Of a stretch of 64,000 nucleotides of DNA, positions 1 to 12,028 are shown in pieces. The notes below the pieces were generated by a model, which was not told the DNA's origin, made no database searches, and saw nothing but the letters and a program-made list of their open reading frames with translations. The position numbers and the translations under genes are program-made. Source of the stretch: Diplosphaera chodatii. Its lineage: Eukaryota; Chlorophyta; Trebouxiophyceae; Prasiolales; Stichococcaceae. The stretch's first letter is position 1. Each line of letters starts with the position of its first letter. The DNA lies in assembly GCA_032358165.1 (NCBI GenBank), contig JAALGY010000043.1:558001-622000 (forward strand), given 5' to 3'.

Positions 1-732
1 CGCACCCTGCCAACCTTTGTGGGGTTCTTCGGCTCGGTGCCGCTCCCTCCAACGGGTATCGTCCGAGTCTCCGGAGCAACGGCTCGAGTCATAGCTAAGC
101 CTCAGGTGCGTCATCTCCTGACCCGCGCGTGCGTTGCTCCGCGATGCCTCACGCCCGCGGACATCGTCAACGACTGCCTTTGGCTGCTTTGAGACACCGC
201 AGTGGGAGCGGCTTCGATATAGATCGCTTCTGTAAAACTCAGAATAGCAGCCCAAGGCTTGTGTGAAGCGTTTGTAACAGCTTGGGCAGGCTGCACCTCG
301 CCTTCAGGAGCCGATCCGATCGGTCGACATCATTGCGTGTCGAACGTCAAGCAGACCTTGGCCAGTTGACACAAGCTGGAATTGGAGACGACCAAGATTG
401 GCTAGCTCATCAGGCACCGTGCTTCGGCGACGAACGCATGTCACAGCCAGCTCCAAGTCAAGAGGGGACGCTCATGAAGGGTCCCCTGGCCTGGTGCAGT
501 TTGGCGAGAGAAATGGTTATTGAACAGTACTTGCACGGCTGCGTCTGCATCTGATCGCCTCGTCCGTAGGCTCTGAACATCTGCAAACATCCTGCCGTCT
601 ACCTCTGTCAAGCTGAGCAAGCCGAAAGAAAGCCAGAGTCTGACCGCGCCGCTGTCCACTAGCGGTTTACTCATCATTGAACCTGCTCTGAATCACACAG
701 CAGTTATCATGTGAGGGCCACAGACCCTGCAC
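1..732. other. No supportable gene in this stretch
   Basis: Only short overlapping ORFs occur on both strands. They lack the GC-rich third positions and the clean GT/AG exon edges seen in the real genes of this window. It may hold the promoter of the small membrane ORF that begins at 733, or the 3' end of a gene lying to the left. No repeat or RNA gene was recognised. Confidence 0.4.
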
Positions 733-1098
733 ATGGCTGGCGCTGGGCAGGCCAACGACACCGCCTGCCCCTGGCACAGCGTCAGAGACAACGTCGTGTC
801 CAAGGGCCTGTCGGCGGCGGCGCTGCGGGAGCATGGCGCCTGCCTGCGTGCGGCGGCGGCGGCGAACCCCGTCATGGCCACCGCCGCCGCGGGGGTCGCC
901 ATCCCCCTAGCGCTGGTGCTGTGCAGCGGCAGGGGGCGGCGGGCGGTGCTGGCGACGCTGGACACGGCGCTGGCGACGGTGCTGCTGGTGTGCCTGCTGG
1001 GCGTGGTGCTGGGGCTGCCGGTGGGCGCGGCGTACCTGCTGTGGGTGGCGGCGGGCTACTTGTTGCGCTTCATCGCCGAATGCCTGGGCATGGTATGA
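733..1098 (+). CDS. Small two-helix membrane protein, unknown function
   Basis: This is a 121-codon uninterrupted ORF with an ATG start and strongly GC-biased third positions like the confirmed exons nearby, which argues it is coding. The N-terminal 45 residues are polar. Two hydrophobic stretches follow: about residues 47-63 (Ala/Val/Leu-rich, ending before an Arg-rich RGRR turn) and about 75-105 (Leu/Val/Gly-rich with LLVCLLGVVLGLPVG). This is consistent with a helical hairpin with the basic turn on one side. A TGTAA motif lies 29 bases after the stop. No family is recognised. It could be the last exon of a longer gene, but no upstream exon was found. Confidence 0.5.
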   Translation: MAGAGQANDTACPWHSVRDNVVSKGLSAAALREHGACLRAAAAANPVMATAAAGVAIPLALVLCSGRGRRAVLATLDTALATVLLVCLLGVVLGLPVGAAYLLWVAAGYLLRFIAECLGMV

Positions 1099-1126
1099 GC
1101 GGACCGAGAGCAGGCAAACGAGGGGG

Positions 1127-1131
1127 TGTAA
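1127..1131 (+). terminator. TGTAA polyadenylation signal
   Basis: TGTAA is the established polyadenylation signal of green algae. It lies 29 bases downstream of the stop of the small membrane ORF, a short but acceptable 3' UTR. Confidence 0.4.
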
Positions 1132-1403
1132 AGTTGATCGCTGGTGCATGTGGCAGCTGTCACAGTGGCATCAGGCGCAACAAATGGTGTGTAGTGTACG
1201 TCGGGGCGGGCAGGTTCTGGCTTCAGACCCATTCAACAATGGGGTTAGAATGACATCAGTTCTGGCGATGCTCGCCCTGAGCCTGAGCATTTACTCACAT
1301 CAGGCAAGGGTTCAGCAGGGAGCTCGACGTGCTGCACTATATACATGGCGTCACACAGCTACCCGTGTTGTTTTGGCTGGCAGCAAGCATCAAGTCAGAG
1401 TGC

Positions 1404-4400
1404 TCAGTTGAACAGCTGCTGCATCACCGCCTCTGGCGTGCCGTGCTGCATCAGGAGGTCGATGACCTGCAGGCAGGTTGCAAAGCACGAGACATGCAAT
1501 GATGTAGTACAGTACATGCTCAACGCCATCGTCAACGCCCAGCCAGGCTGTGCACACCGACTCCTGCCTGGGCAACACGTCAGACCTCTGTGCAATCATC
1601 TGCACCATGTGCAACGACTCAGCGGGGTGCGCGCCTGCACACGGGGCAGGTTGGAGAACTCCATCGTGACGGTGATGTTGTGCTCCGTGACGCCGCCCTC
1701 CTCCCCGCCCCCCTCCCGCTCCATCTCGTCCGACCCCTCCTCCTCGGAGTCCACCGCCTCCATGCGCGCGTCCACCCCCGCCGCCTCCCCCCCATCTGCA
1801 GCGTCACGAACAGTTCAAGTTCGGAATGCAGAGCTCGGATGTGACTTTGAGAGGCACCATCTTGCGGACCGTCGGGGTTGCAGCGGGAACAGCTTCTGGT
1901 TGAAGGACGCGAGTGGGCTTTGCCATCGTCGATGCCAGGGCTGCTTGAACCAAGTCGACGTCCTTAGCATTATTCAGCCGCGCGCCTGGCGAGGGCTGCA
2001 GGGCGGCGGCGGCGCCAGCCGTCAGCTCCGCCGCCCGCAGCGCATTGATGCCGAGCGCGCCCTCGAAGCGGTCGCGGCAGCGCTGGCGCTGGAAGTAGAC
2101 CGCGTGCACCGCCAGCAGCGTCGCCAGCAGCTCCATCAGCCGCGGCTCCTACGCACAGCGCGGCGTCTGTGTCTCTCGGGCTGAAAGCCGAGAGAAAAGG
2201 CATAAGCATGACGGGGTGCACTGCTGGCATCGCGCACCCGAGCCAGACGACAGCCACGACGTGACGCAACAAGCGGGGTGGAGTGCATGGGCTGGTATGA
2301 CACTGTTCTCCGCTCGCGGCGGCGGCAGTGAACACTTGCAAAGCCGCTGAAGCCCCTGCTCAAGCACAGTGCGTTGCCAAACGGGGCGATGCTGTTCAGG
2401 TCCAGAAGTACTTCCCACCTGCAGGCCCAGGGCCTCGCACACCGACTTCTGCAGGCCCGCGGCCGCGGCCTCGTGGCTGACGGCGGGCGGCCCCCCCATC
2501 AGAATGGCGCCCATCGCCGCCTTGACCTGAGCGCATGCATCATGCGCTTCCAAATCCGGCTCACGAACAAGCAAAACTCATCATGCACGGTCTGCACTGG
2601 ATCGTGACCGTGATCACATTGTGTTTCTGACAGATCTGTGGGACCTTGTCTCCCTTCATTGCACACTGCACTGACATGGACAATGCATTCCATGTGGAAT
2701 GCAGGCTCTGCATTGCGACAACAGCCTATGCCGCACGCACACCTGCGCATGGCGTCCCAAAGAATGCCTGTAGTTGCACGGTGACCAGGCGACAGGACAA
2801 CCGGCTTCAGCACACTGAGCTCAGGCCCGCACCTCCTGCATGAGCTCGGCGTCGCCGCCCGCGATGGGCGTCAGCTGCCTGCGCGCAAAGGCGAGCGCCT
2901 CCTGCTGCTTGCCGGCCTCCACCAGGGCGGAGAACTGGCACCGCCGCACCTCGAACAGCACCTGCGCGCACAAGCCCACGACGTCAGCTCCACAGAATAT
3001 AGTGCACAGGACGTGCAAGCCCTGATGATGACTTCAGGAGCGTAGCGTGGCAGATGGGACACGACCATGCGGACAGCTATGGCAAGGCTGCGCTGAGCGT
3101 CCTTCACATCTGTACAACGACCACGTGTTGTGTCCTCACTTCCTGGAACGTGGATGTAGACCAACAACACTGGAGGACTGTTTGGAATGGCGGCTGGGGC
3201 ACCTTGGGGTGGCTGTCGACGAAGATGTCAGCGTCCAGGCGGCGCAGCTCCGCCTCCACCTCGTCAAAGCGCCCCGCCTGCGCCGCCTGCTTCACCTTCA
3301 GCGCCGCCGCAAACTTGTCCGTCGCCAGGCTCACGCCGCCGGCCGCCTCGCCGCCCTGCAGCAGGGTCCGTCACACAACTTCAACACATGCTCCCAAACA
3401 GATTTGGGGTCATATTACAAGGCAGTGGCGTTGTGTTGCTTGTGGAAGCACTGGTAGCCAGCGCTCCAGAAGAACCTGATGCGTGCTGGATGCCCTGCGT
3501 GCCAGCCCGTCCAAGAGTCTGCTGGCATCATGCTACATCTAAGGTAGTTTCGTCTCACCGTGCTGCCGGCGGCGGGGTGCTGGTGGGTGCGCCAGCGGGC
3601 CGGCCTCCGGGGCGGCGGGCTGCGGGAGCGCTGCCGCCAGTTGCCGCAGCTGCTGGTGCGCAGCCCGGCGCCGCCCTCCCCCCCTCTGTCTGCTGCAGCG
3701 TGGACAGATGCGAGGCATCGGTGGACTGGCCGCTGGCGGGCAGCCTCACTCAGGAGGACGAACAGGATGCTGCCCAGCTGCCGCGGGGTCGTCCATGCCG
3801 CTGTTTCAGCCATGCATAGCAAGGGTGTGTATACGGTGAGGGTGTGCTGATGAGTGTGCAACAGCACCTCTCATGGGGCTGGGCGCACGTGCTGATGTCC
3901 GCTCCGCCGCCAGGGCCGCGGCTGCCTCGGCGGCGCGGGGCGGCAGGCCGTGCTCCGCGTCGGCCATTGCGCTGTCTGCCGGCGCCCGCACCAGGTCCCT
4001 GCACAGCCGAAATTGAAGGTGACTCCTGCTGCTGCAGTCCACAGGCTGCACTTTCAAACGAATCTCAGAGCAAGCTGCAAGTGTAGCTGCTCGTGTCCGA
4101 CAGCATCAGCAACCGTGCAGCATTGCATGCTGTGTAGAAACGCTCCGGCAGGGCCGCTTTGGACGCAAGACGCTGAACCACCTGCCTGTGATATGGCACC
4201 GTGGCCTTTCCAAACATCAGGGCCGGACACCGTCTAAATGCACACCTGGACAGCGCGTACTCCCAGGCGAGCTCCTCCAGCAGGCCCGCATTGAGGCGGA
4301 AGCAGCCCAGCTCAGCCTTCAGCGCCCAGTCCACGTCGCCGCCCGACCGCTTCAGCGCCGCGATTGCGTCCTCCCGCGACATCTCCGCCGCCTGCCGCAG

Positions 4401-6126
4401 CACTTATCTGGTTGTCGCATGAGGAGCTGCGGCTGTGTTCAGTCCGACACTGAAGCAGGACAGCGACGTGCACTTGAGTCGGACCAACTAGGGAACCAGC
4501 TGAGCTCCTGCCGGTGTCAAAGCACCAACACATTGTTGCCGGACGAATGTGCTCGCTGCAGTCCCAGCATTCTGGCTGCCTGACCTGGCCCAAGGCTTGC
4601 ACGATGGCTTCCGGGAAGGTGGCGGAGGTCTCTGGCGCCAGGGGCCGCGACGAGCGCTCGGGGAGCAGCAGCTCCGACGCCAGGGCGCACGCGGTGCCGC
4701 AGGAGTGGCCCCCGCGGTCCCGCATGCCGTGGAAGCTGCGCGCGGTCACCAGCAGGTACCGCAGCAGCGTGGTGAACTCGCTGTCGTAGCCGCCTGCATG
4801 CGACGCACACCAGCGGATGGCTCTACACAACTGTCCGCTCTGGCACGCACTCCAGATGCAATGACAGGTGACATGGCCAGAGAGTGCGCATCACACAGAG
4901 TCGTGCAGAGCAGGGCTGGGCAGCAGCACCAGCTGCTGACACCAGGCAAGTGGCGACCTCACCGACTGCCTGCTTCAGGGTGGCGGCCAGCATGTCCGCC
5001 AGCTTCTCCCGCTGCGACGGCTTCCACAGCTCCGCAACCGATGCCGGCGTGTCTGGGTCCTGGACATCACAACGAGCCTCGCTCGTATCAAGCTGCATGC
5101 GATCACGACCCTGCCTGCATGGCTGCTGTCAAGTATATGTGGAAGCTGCTCAGGTCGTATCATGCAGCCACCTCTGGGTAGATGAAGGCCAGCATGAGCT
5201 GGTTGAACTCTGCGTAGGCCTCAGGGTAGGAGTCCAGCGCCAAGGCAGAGAACCCATCCCGAACAAATGCTGCAGGCGCCCAAGTACTGTCAGCATCGAT
5301 AAAGTGTAGCGGGTTGTATCACCGTACAGTGCTAATATCTACAGACATCAGGAGAAATGTCCGTGGGGGACAAAAATACCGGGCTAACGACTCTTTTGTG
5401 ACTCACCCAAAGCATCTGCAGGGCTTTGGCTCCGCCGCAGCAGCTCCATGAGTTCCTGCTTCTTCAGCTGGAAGAGGAGCCGCGGGTCCTGTGCACAGGG
5501 CAACGCAGTTCTGGGACCAGTGCATCAGCGGCAGCCGGGTCTATGCCAAGGCGTGCAGGCTGGTGGCCGTGTGGGAACAGTGAGAGAGGTCCATGTGAGT
5601 CCAGACCTGAAGCACTGTGGAGTCAATGGCGTCTGCCGCCATGAGGCCCTGCTCCACATTGCCTTGCCGCACCGCATCCCGCACCGCCTCGCACTGTCGA
5701 CGAGCCACACGAGTGGCGTCATCCTCTCCAGCACCCTGCATCGCATAAGCACTGCTCAGGTCCAGTGGCAGGTGGAACTGCAGGCGGACTGCATCATGCA
5801 GCGGGGGAACTTCAATGCTGTGATGCTATGCCAATGTTGCCCCTCCCACACGAGCACCACGCAGGGCTGCGACTCACCTCCACAATGTCTTCCACCACCA
5901 TGTACTGCCGCACAAGGGAGTCCAGCTGTGTCAGGTTCACAGCGGCAGATGGCGCGGCCTGTGCAATGCCCTCCTGTCGCTGGGGCTGGGGAGCGTTCAT
6001 GTTCGGTTCCTCCTCCTCCCTGCCAGGCGATGCCAGAAGTCGCGACCCCAGGAGCCGCACGATGCCGCTCACCGCTGATGCGTTCAGCACTGCATCTAGC
6101 TCATCTGCGGCAGCTTCGCGCGGCAT
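1404..6126 (-). CDS. LisH protein with two CTLH/CRA (RanBPM/GID-like) modules
   Basis: About 15 exons read from 6126 down to the TGA at 1404. Well-resolved exons are 5878-6126, 5607-5777, 5407-5488, 5172-5269, 4963-5059, 4585-4793 and 4246-4391, all phase-consistent. The N-terminal exon ends in a LisH-like segment (LDSLVRQYMVVEDIVE). Next comes a CTLH module (RRQCEAVRDAVRQGNVEQGL, then DPRLLFQLKKQELMELL) and a CRA region (YPEAYAEFNQLMLAF). About 4.3 kb holds a short UBA-like helix set. A second CTLH/CRA module follows at 3.2-2.0 kb (RFDEVEAELRRLDADIF; VLFEVRRCQFSALVEAGKQQ; PRLMELLATLLAVHAVYF). An acidic tail precedes a terminal VIDLLMQHG exon. Proteins with this fold are subunits of RanBPM/GID E3 ligase assemblies. 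The family call is firm, but the role is inferred. The exact ATG is uncertain: 6126 is the first in-frame Met. Confidence 0.82.
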
Positions 6127-6839
6127 TCGACAGCCCGCTGCCAGTTGGCAAACTGCGGACCGCGCAGTGTCGTGATGGAAACACTAGGTGTGCAGCTCAG
6201 AGCTGTCGCAGCTGTGCGATATGAGTGCAAACGGCTCCTGTTATGGCAAATGCAATATTGGCTTCGACAGCAGCGCACAGGTCAGGTATGCACACACATG
6301 TGTGTTGGTTCGACAGCGGTACTGAGCTCGCGATCCTGTCGTGTGCACACGAGGTACTGTTGTGAGTTGCTACAAAGAACTGAAGCCTAGCCTCTCCTGT
6401 TCCGAGAGCAACACTGCCCACGTGCCACTTTGCACCTTTGCATCCAAGCACAATGCAGCGCAAGATGCGGAGACCATGCTTGATTTCTCCGTTTGGATCA
6501 TAGCCTTGTTGGAGGCTGGTGAGACCGTCCCCTGTGACGTTGATACTCATGCCAACAGTGCAGATCACTCACAAAAGCAGCGTCTGAAGCAGCGCAACAC
6601 ATTGCCATTACAGCCCTGAAGATGCCACTTGCAAGCATGTGATGCTGGCAGGCTGACACGCGTCATGAATGCCGGGTGGCGATACAGCGTCACGGTGCCC
6701 TCATGGACCCAAGCCAAGCTGGAGGACGACGATGCTGTCGTGGTGCGTTGCGGCATGACGCAAGACAGACGATCTCTGTGTCGATAGCGCATTAGCAGCG
6801 CGGAAGTGGCCAACGAGATAAGTGCAGCAGTGTCATGAC
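6127..6839. other. Divergent promoter region
   Basis: A 0.7 kb gap separates the starts of the LisH/CTLH gene (leftward) and the EREX-like gene (rightward). Base composition is lower in GC than the exons. Short ORFs present show no family similarity or exon-like edges. It probably holds both promoters and 5' UTRs. Confidence 0.5.
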
Positions 6840-9800
6840 ATGCGTCACGGCACCATGCAGTTCTACCGCATCGAGGTCGGCATCATGCCGCCGGACCACC
6901 AGGGCGACCCCATCACACGCAGCGTGCTGCGTCGCTTCAGCCACTTCCAGAAGCTGCAGCGCATGGTGCGACGCTGCCAACCCCACCCTCGCGCCCGCCT
7001 GTTTCAAACATGTCCGTCATGTTGCCTCGCCAGCTGCCAATCAGTTGGAAAGCATCCTCACAGGCAGCCAGACTCATAGCAGTCGCTATGAGCTCATCCT
7101 CATCCTCAATCTCATACCGGTCGCGTGTTCTCATGCCATGGCGCATCGTCTGCGAGCGAACGTGCAGCTGACGTGCCATGACGCAACCCCCGCAGCTGCG
7201 GGAGGAGCTGGGCAAGGACGCGGCTGCGGCGCAGGGTTTAGCGCCCCGCTGGACGCCCTTCAGCGTGGCCAAGAAGCCGGAGCAGGTGGAGCGGCGGCGC
7301 CGCGAGCTGGAGGCCTGGCTGTGGAAGCTGATCGGCGACCCGCGCACCGCGCGCTCCCGCGTGCTCAACCAGTTCCTGGAGCTGTCCGACGCCGCGCGCA
7401 TGGCACGGTGGGAACAGCTGACTGAGTGAGCACAGGGTCGACGATGGGTTGCGATTGGCAACCATTGTGCGTTGGCAAAAATGCAAGGTCTGGAGGCACT
7501 AGGAATCTAGGATCCAGGCAGAAATGTCAGGATACGACCTTTAGGAACATTGACACGTAAATTGTACTGACGACAGCACTTCTACAGGTCGCCGCAGCCC
7601 TCTGTGGCAGGCAGCTCCCACTCCCCACTGGACCTGCGATCAGGCAGCCTTGCCAGCGGTGTCGGCGGCTTCCACGGCTCCGAGGACACCGCCTCCGACT
7701 TTGACGACACGGGCTCTGACACCTCCTTCTTTGCAGCTGGTAAGCACAACCCTGCACGCACAGCTTGTGCCTCACTTCTCTCCTACCTGCACGCGGTGGC
7801 GGGCCTGCATGGGATGCAGGGCGGTGCGATGCTCTGGCTGATTGGTGCTAGCTACAGCAAGAACATCGTGGTCGCAGGCAGCGTCATGGCAGAGCCGCAG
7901 CTGCGTTCTGGCATCGGCACCGCGGCTAGCGACCCCTTCCAGCCGAGCCCAGGCGAGGCGTCTGGCGCAGGCGGCTTCGGAGGCGCGGGTCCAGGGGCCA
8001 TGTCCAGCAGCCCCGCGACGTCAGCGAAAGCAAACCTGCAGGCGTCTGTGGCGGAGCTGCGGCTGGGCTTGCGGGTGGAGCACCGCGGCAACATCCGCAA
8101 GCTCATCCGCACGCTGCAGCAGCGCCTGGAGCGCGCCAGCCACGACATGCAGGTGTGCTGCTGCCTCTCGGCTCTCAGGATACGACGCTGCGCTGCTCAC
8201 CATGGCAGCCTGGTCGCTCCATGCCTCCGCATTTGCCGACGCCATTGCGATTCCTGGCAGTAAGCCACTCCTGCTGATGCCAGTGACAGATCCCTGAACC
8301 CTGGCAGTCGTTCTTCAGGACGCTGTGGAGACCATACGGACAGACCAGGAGACGAAGCGCGAGCTGTACGAGCGCATCACGCAGCTGGAAGCGGCAGCGG
8401 CAGCAACAGGAGGACCAGCCGCGACAGCAGCCATGGCAGGGCTGCATGCCGGCGGCGCCGATGCATCGCCGCCGCGCACGCCAGCCGGCCCTGGAGCGCC
8501 GCCGGCCAGCCCCTCGGAGCTCGGCTCAGCGCTGACGGCAGAGCGCCAGCTCACGACCGACCTGCAGAAGGTGCGTCAGGCTGACGTTGGGATTGGCCGG
8601 TTACCTGTGTGTGGGGAGATGGTGTTGGCATGCAGATGGCTGATGGCGTTGGCCTTGTTGGCGAAATGTGCTGTGTAACAGCAGAAAGCAGAGTGGACTA
8701 GCGAGCTAATGGGTGTTCTGTTGTATACTGCAGGCACTGCAGGAGGAGACGGGTCGCACCCTGGAACTGCAGTCACAGGTGGCGGCGCTGTCAGCACAGC
8801 AGCAGCAGCAGCAACAGCAGCAGCCCGCGCGTCCGCCCCAGCAGCCCGAGCTGCATGGCAGCCCAGCGGCGGACGGCGCTGCCGCTCCGGAACAAGATGC
8901 GGGGCTCGGGCTGGACCCGATCGAGGAGGACGCGGCAGCGCTCAGCAGCCTGGACTCTCAGACGGCTCAGTCAGGCACGAGGCAGCTGGAAGCGGAGCTG
9001 CAGGCAGCGCGGGTCCAGCTGCAGGAAGCACAAGCGCGCCTGGAGGAGGAGGCGGCCCAGAACCGCGCCAAGCAGAAGCTGCTCGCCAAGGAGGTGCTGA
9101 AAAGTTGTCGTGTTCATGCGGTGTCCTTTGAGTGCTTGATGATGGGGTAGGAGGTGAAGGAGCTCCTACACGACAGAGGTTGGTCATGCAGCTCAGCTCT
9201 CACCATCATGCTTGTGTCAGGGAGTGCAATGCTGCAGAGAAAGAGCTGGGAGAAGCGCGGCAGTGACATGCAGCTCCTTGCACCACAGGTGAAGCTGCTG
9301 CGCAAGCAGCTGGAAGAGTCAAAGGCTGCGGGGGCGGTGGCGGCGCCCCCCGCAGCACCTGCACCATCACCATTCGCGGCAGCAGAGCCAGCGCCATCCG
9401 CAGCTGCAGGTATGGCAGCGGTACATGCTTCGTTGCAAACGGTCCATGCAAAAGGTTTTACGCACAAGCCTGACCGCTCGTATAAGATTGCGGTCGTGCT
9501 CAGGCAGGGTGCCCTGGGACTGCAGGCAAGCCCACCCTGGACCACAGGCGGCTGCTGGCGGAGGTGGCGGCCCTGCGGCAGCGGCTGGCGGACTGCGCCG
9601 TGGAGTCCATGGCGGCGGCAGCAGAGCCCGACGAGCAGCCGCCCGGTGCGGGTGCGAGCAGCAGTGTCCGAGTTCGGTGTCCTTTCGCAAAGTGCTCACA
9701 CTGGCCGTCCAAGTCTCACTCTTTGAAACTGAACTTGGGTGTCAATGCCAGTTCCTAAGACACGTCCGCAGCTGAGATGGTAGCCTCACTCCTGCCTGCA

Positions 9801-10477
9801 GGCGAGCCGGGGCAGCAGCTGCTGCAGACCAGCGACGACCGGCTGCAGGCGCTCGCCGCCGAGGCTGCGCTGCTGGCTGACGACTCCAGTGGTGCGTCTC
9901 CGCTGCCACAGCTCTCGGTCTCCTGGCTGGTCTACGTGTACACAGAGCGCATGGTGGCTCCCTTCCCTCCTCATGCGTCTGCAATGTATCGATGCCCGAA
10001 GGGTTGTCATGCTCAGGCGCTTGGAGCGATGATGAGCGGCAGCTGCGCACGGCGTTCGCGACGGTGCTGCAGGAGAATGCGCAGCTGCACAAGGCGGTCA
10101 ACGCCGCCCTGCGCTCCGGCAGCATCAGCACAGACGCCGCAGCAGCAGCCGTATGGCGTCTGTTTCCTGTTCATCTGGCTTTGCAAGGCTGGCCTCGATT
10201 GCCGACTACAGATCATTCGAGACAGGTTAGTGCCAAACATGCTCTTCTGTTCTCTGCACAGATGCCGGAGACACAGCCCAGCAACGGCGGCGGCGGCCAC
10301 TCGGTGTTCGGCCGCCTCAGCGGGGTGCTGCACAACGACAAGGGCACCAGCAACAGCACCGCCGTCAAGCTGGGCAGCAGCCCACGGCGGGAGAGCTCGC
10401 AATTCGCGGACCTGCGCACGCGGCTGTCCAGCCGCTTCAGGTCGGCCTCGTCGCCGGACCCGGGGTCTGACACCTAG
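6840..10477 (+). CDS. PX-domain coiled-coil protein, EREX-like
   Basis: Eleven exons keep phase throughout: 6840-6965, 7196-7407, 7588-7739, 7878-8152, 8319-8570, 8734-9093, 9289-9409, 9526-9663, 9802-9891, 10017-10150 and 10262-10477. Residues 1-110 form a PX domain: a YRIEVGIMPPD strand, the RFSHFQKLQRM segment, then RRRELEAWLWKLIGDP and RVLNQFLEL. PX domains bind phosphoinositides, usually PI3P on endosomes. The rest is long coiled coil (VAELRLGLRVEHRGNIRKL; QLEAELQAARVQLQEAQA) interrupted by Ser/Gly/Pro-rich spacers, one of them a polyglutamine run. This layout matches the plant Rab5 effector EREX, which acts in trafficking to protein-storage vacuoles. The family role is established in plants; the function here is inferred. 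The first exon lacks part of the usual PX lipid-binding loop, so a small exon near 7.0 kb may be missing. Confidence 0.85.
8796..8823 (+). repeat. CAG microsatellite encoding polyglutamine
   Basis: A CAG/CAA run inside exon 6 of the EREX-like gene encodes nine consecutive glutamines between two coiled-coil segments. It is likely to vary in length. Confidence 0.8.
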
Positions 10478-10786
10478 ACAGCGCCGGTGACCACAGGGAT
10501 GAGGTGGCTCTGGTGGGATTATGAGGTAGGGTAGGTCAGGTGATCGGCGTTGACAGGGTCAGGCATGGAGGCGAGACATTTGCGCGCGCTGCCAAGCGCT
10601 TGTGAGCACATGCGTCGTTGGATGCTAGGCTTGCAGGCGGTTGCTGACGGACACGTGAAGGTGAGTCTATTTCTGTGAACGTCTGCTTAGTAAGGAGTTG
10701 AGGCTTTCACAGCCACTCTGCGGGTGGCACTGTGTTCGGCACACTGAATGGAGGCATGTGCAATAGACGTTATGGAGGTCTTCTCA

Positions 10787-11286
10787 CTACGGACGCTCCA
10801 GCTGCCTGCGGACACACTTGCAGCTCCCACATTCTGACGATCTCCTCTTCTGCTTCCTCGTGAAAGGCCGCATCACTGCATGACTGCCGCCGGCTGCATC
10901 CTTGTCGGCGGCCCCGCCGCGCCGCCACTGCTTCCTGCTCAGAAATTCAACGCCTATCACCAATGAGCACCGAGTACATGTGGCAAGCATGCAGCACATC
11001 ATTTCGCTGATACTGTGCATTTTGCGTCAGTTGATGACTGCAAATGAGCATGTGCACCCCGCAGCTACCACGTGCAGCTTTCCTGGGTCGCGCACCAGAG
11101 GCAGTAGCCCATGCCCACCAACGTGGCGCCGAACACCGCCAGTCCAGCAACAACTAGGGGCTCATCATCCAGGTTCACTTCACGGATGCGCTTCATGGCA
11201 GCTCGCGCGCGTTCCCTGTTCCTCCTTGCCTCCCTGGCAAGCAGGGAAGAACCAATCCGCCATCGAAGATGGGCGACGACCTTCAT
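10787..11286 (-). CDS. Tandem family member 1: one-helix membrane protein
   Basis: Two exons, 11096-11286 and 10787-10934, join in frame (191+148 = 339 bases, 112 residues). Exon 1 has a basic N-terminus with an Arg/Ala/Glu-rich helix (AREARRNRERARA, MKRIRE) and one hydrophobic helix ending in Leu-Trp. The Trp codon is split by the intron (TG|G). Exon 2 begins Lys-Gln-Trp-Arg-Arg-Gly-Gly, a basic stop-transfer flank, and ends with a basic, Cys-containing tail. The donor CTG|GTGCGC and the RxWRRG exon start recur in the three neighbouring copies. No family is recognised. The topology suggests a single-pass protein with the basic tail on the cytosolic side, which is an inference. Confidence 0.65.
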
Positions 11287-11388
11287 GACTGCGCTGATGA
11301 ACACCCTCCGGAACAATTTGCAGTGCCTGGCAAGGGACTCGGTGGAAACACTTCCTCAGCGCAGCGTGCGAGTCCGCACACACGGTGC

Positions 11389-11456
11389 TCGTCCTCGGAC
11401 GGTCCGCTGTTCCAGAGGAGATCAAGCTCCAGCTTGAGATTATGAGTGCAGCACTT
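11389..11456 (-). promoter_or_regulatory. Conserved upstream block of family member 1
   Basis: This block lies about 100 bases upstream of the start of member 1. It shares the pattern GGAC-GTCCGC, a spacer, AGAGGAGATC, then GTGCAGCAC (plus-strand reading) with the four other copies. It is the most diverged of the five: it lacks the ACGT core and has a reshuffled GATC/AGCT segment. It could be promoter or 5' UTR. Confidence 0.5.
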
Positions 11457-12028
11457 CCGTAAGCCGATCGCACATGGCATCACGATTCGCTATGCCTTGT
11501 TTCGTAAATGATGTACATACAACGGGGTTCAAGTGTTTGTACGGCAGACGGCAGCCTCTGTTGACAGTCGTTCAAGGTCGTGTATGGGCCGACATCACAT
11601 TGCCGCTTGCTACCATGTATTGCACAGCCTGCAGCGGAAGGCTAGTGGCCATACACACACATCGTAACATTGATCGTTGTATGATTTGACAGACGCACAC
11701 GGAACTTGCCCGCCCCTGTTGCAGGGCTGTGCTCACACACAACGGTGCTCATAGCCAGACCGTCGACCCACTCCTTTGGGGACAAACTGCAGGTCGTCTG
11801 CCGTATGCTTCACGACTGTCTCAGTTTGGAAACATTCGCTTCATCAGCTGAAGAATCACGGACAGTCATAGTCATATCTGTATAGCTTGATAGCGGCCTG
11901 TCTGGTGCAACACAGGTTACATTCCAACAGCTTTGCAGAGTTGATATGCGGGCGGCGTGTGCAACAATGTGGAAAGATGCCATCATGGCACTGTATGAGC
12001 CTTTCTGTCTGTCGACAGTGTCGTGATG
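11457..12028. other. No gene seen
   Basis: A spacer of about 570 bases between family members 1 and 2. Composition is less GC-rich than the exons. It holds only short ORFs without recognisable products or splice-supported exons. Confidence 0.45.

Noticed and set aside
10947..11100. Cys-Trp-containing LWCA motif at the end of the array helices read as a conserved protein motif
   Set aside because: The conservation is better explained as the splice donor TG|GTGCGC. Splicing there joins copies 1-3 in frame to the RxWRR exons.
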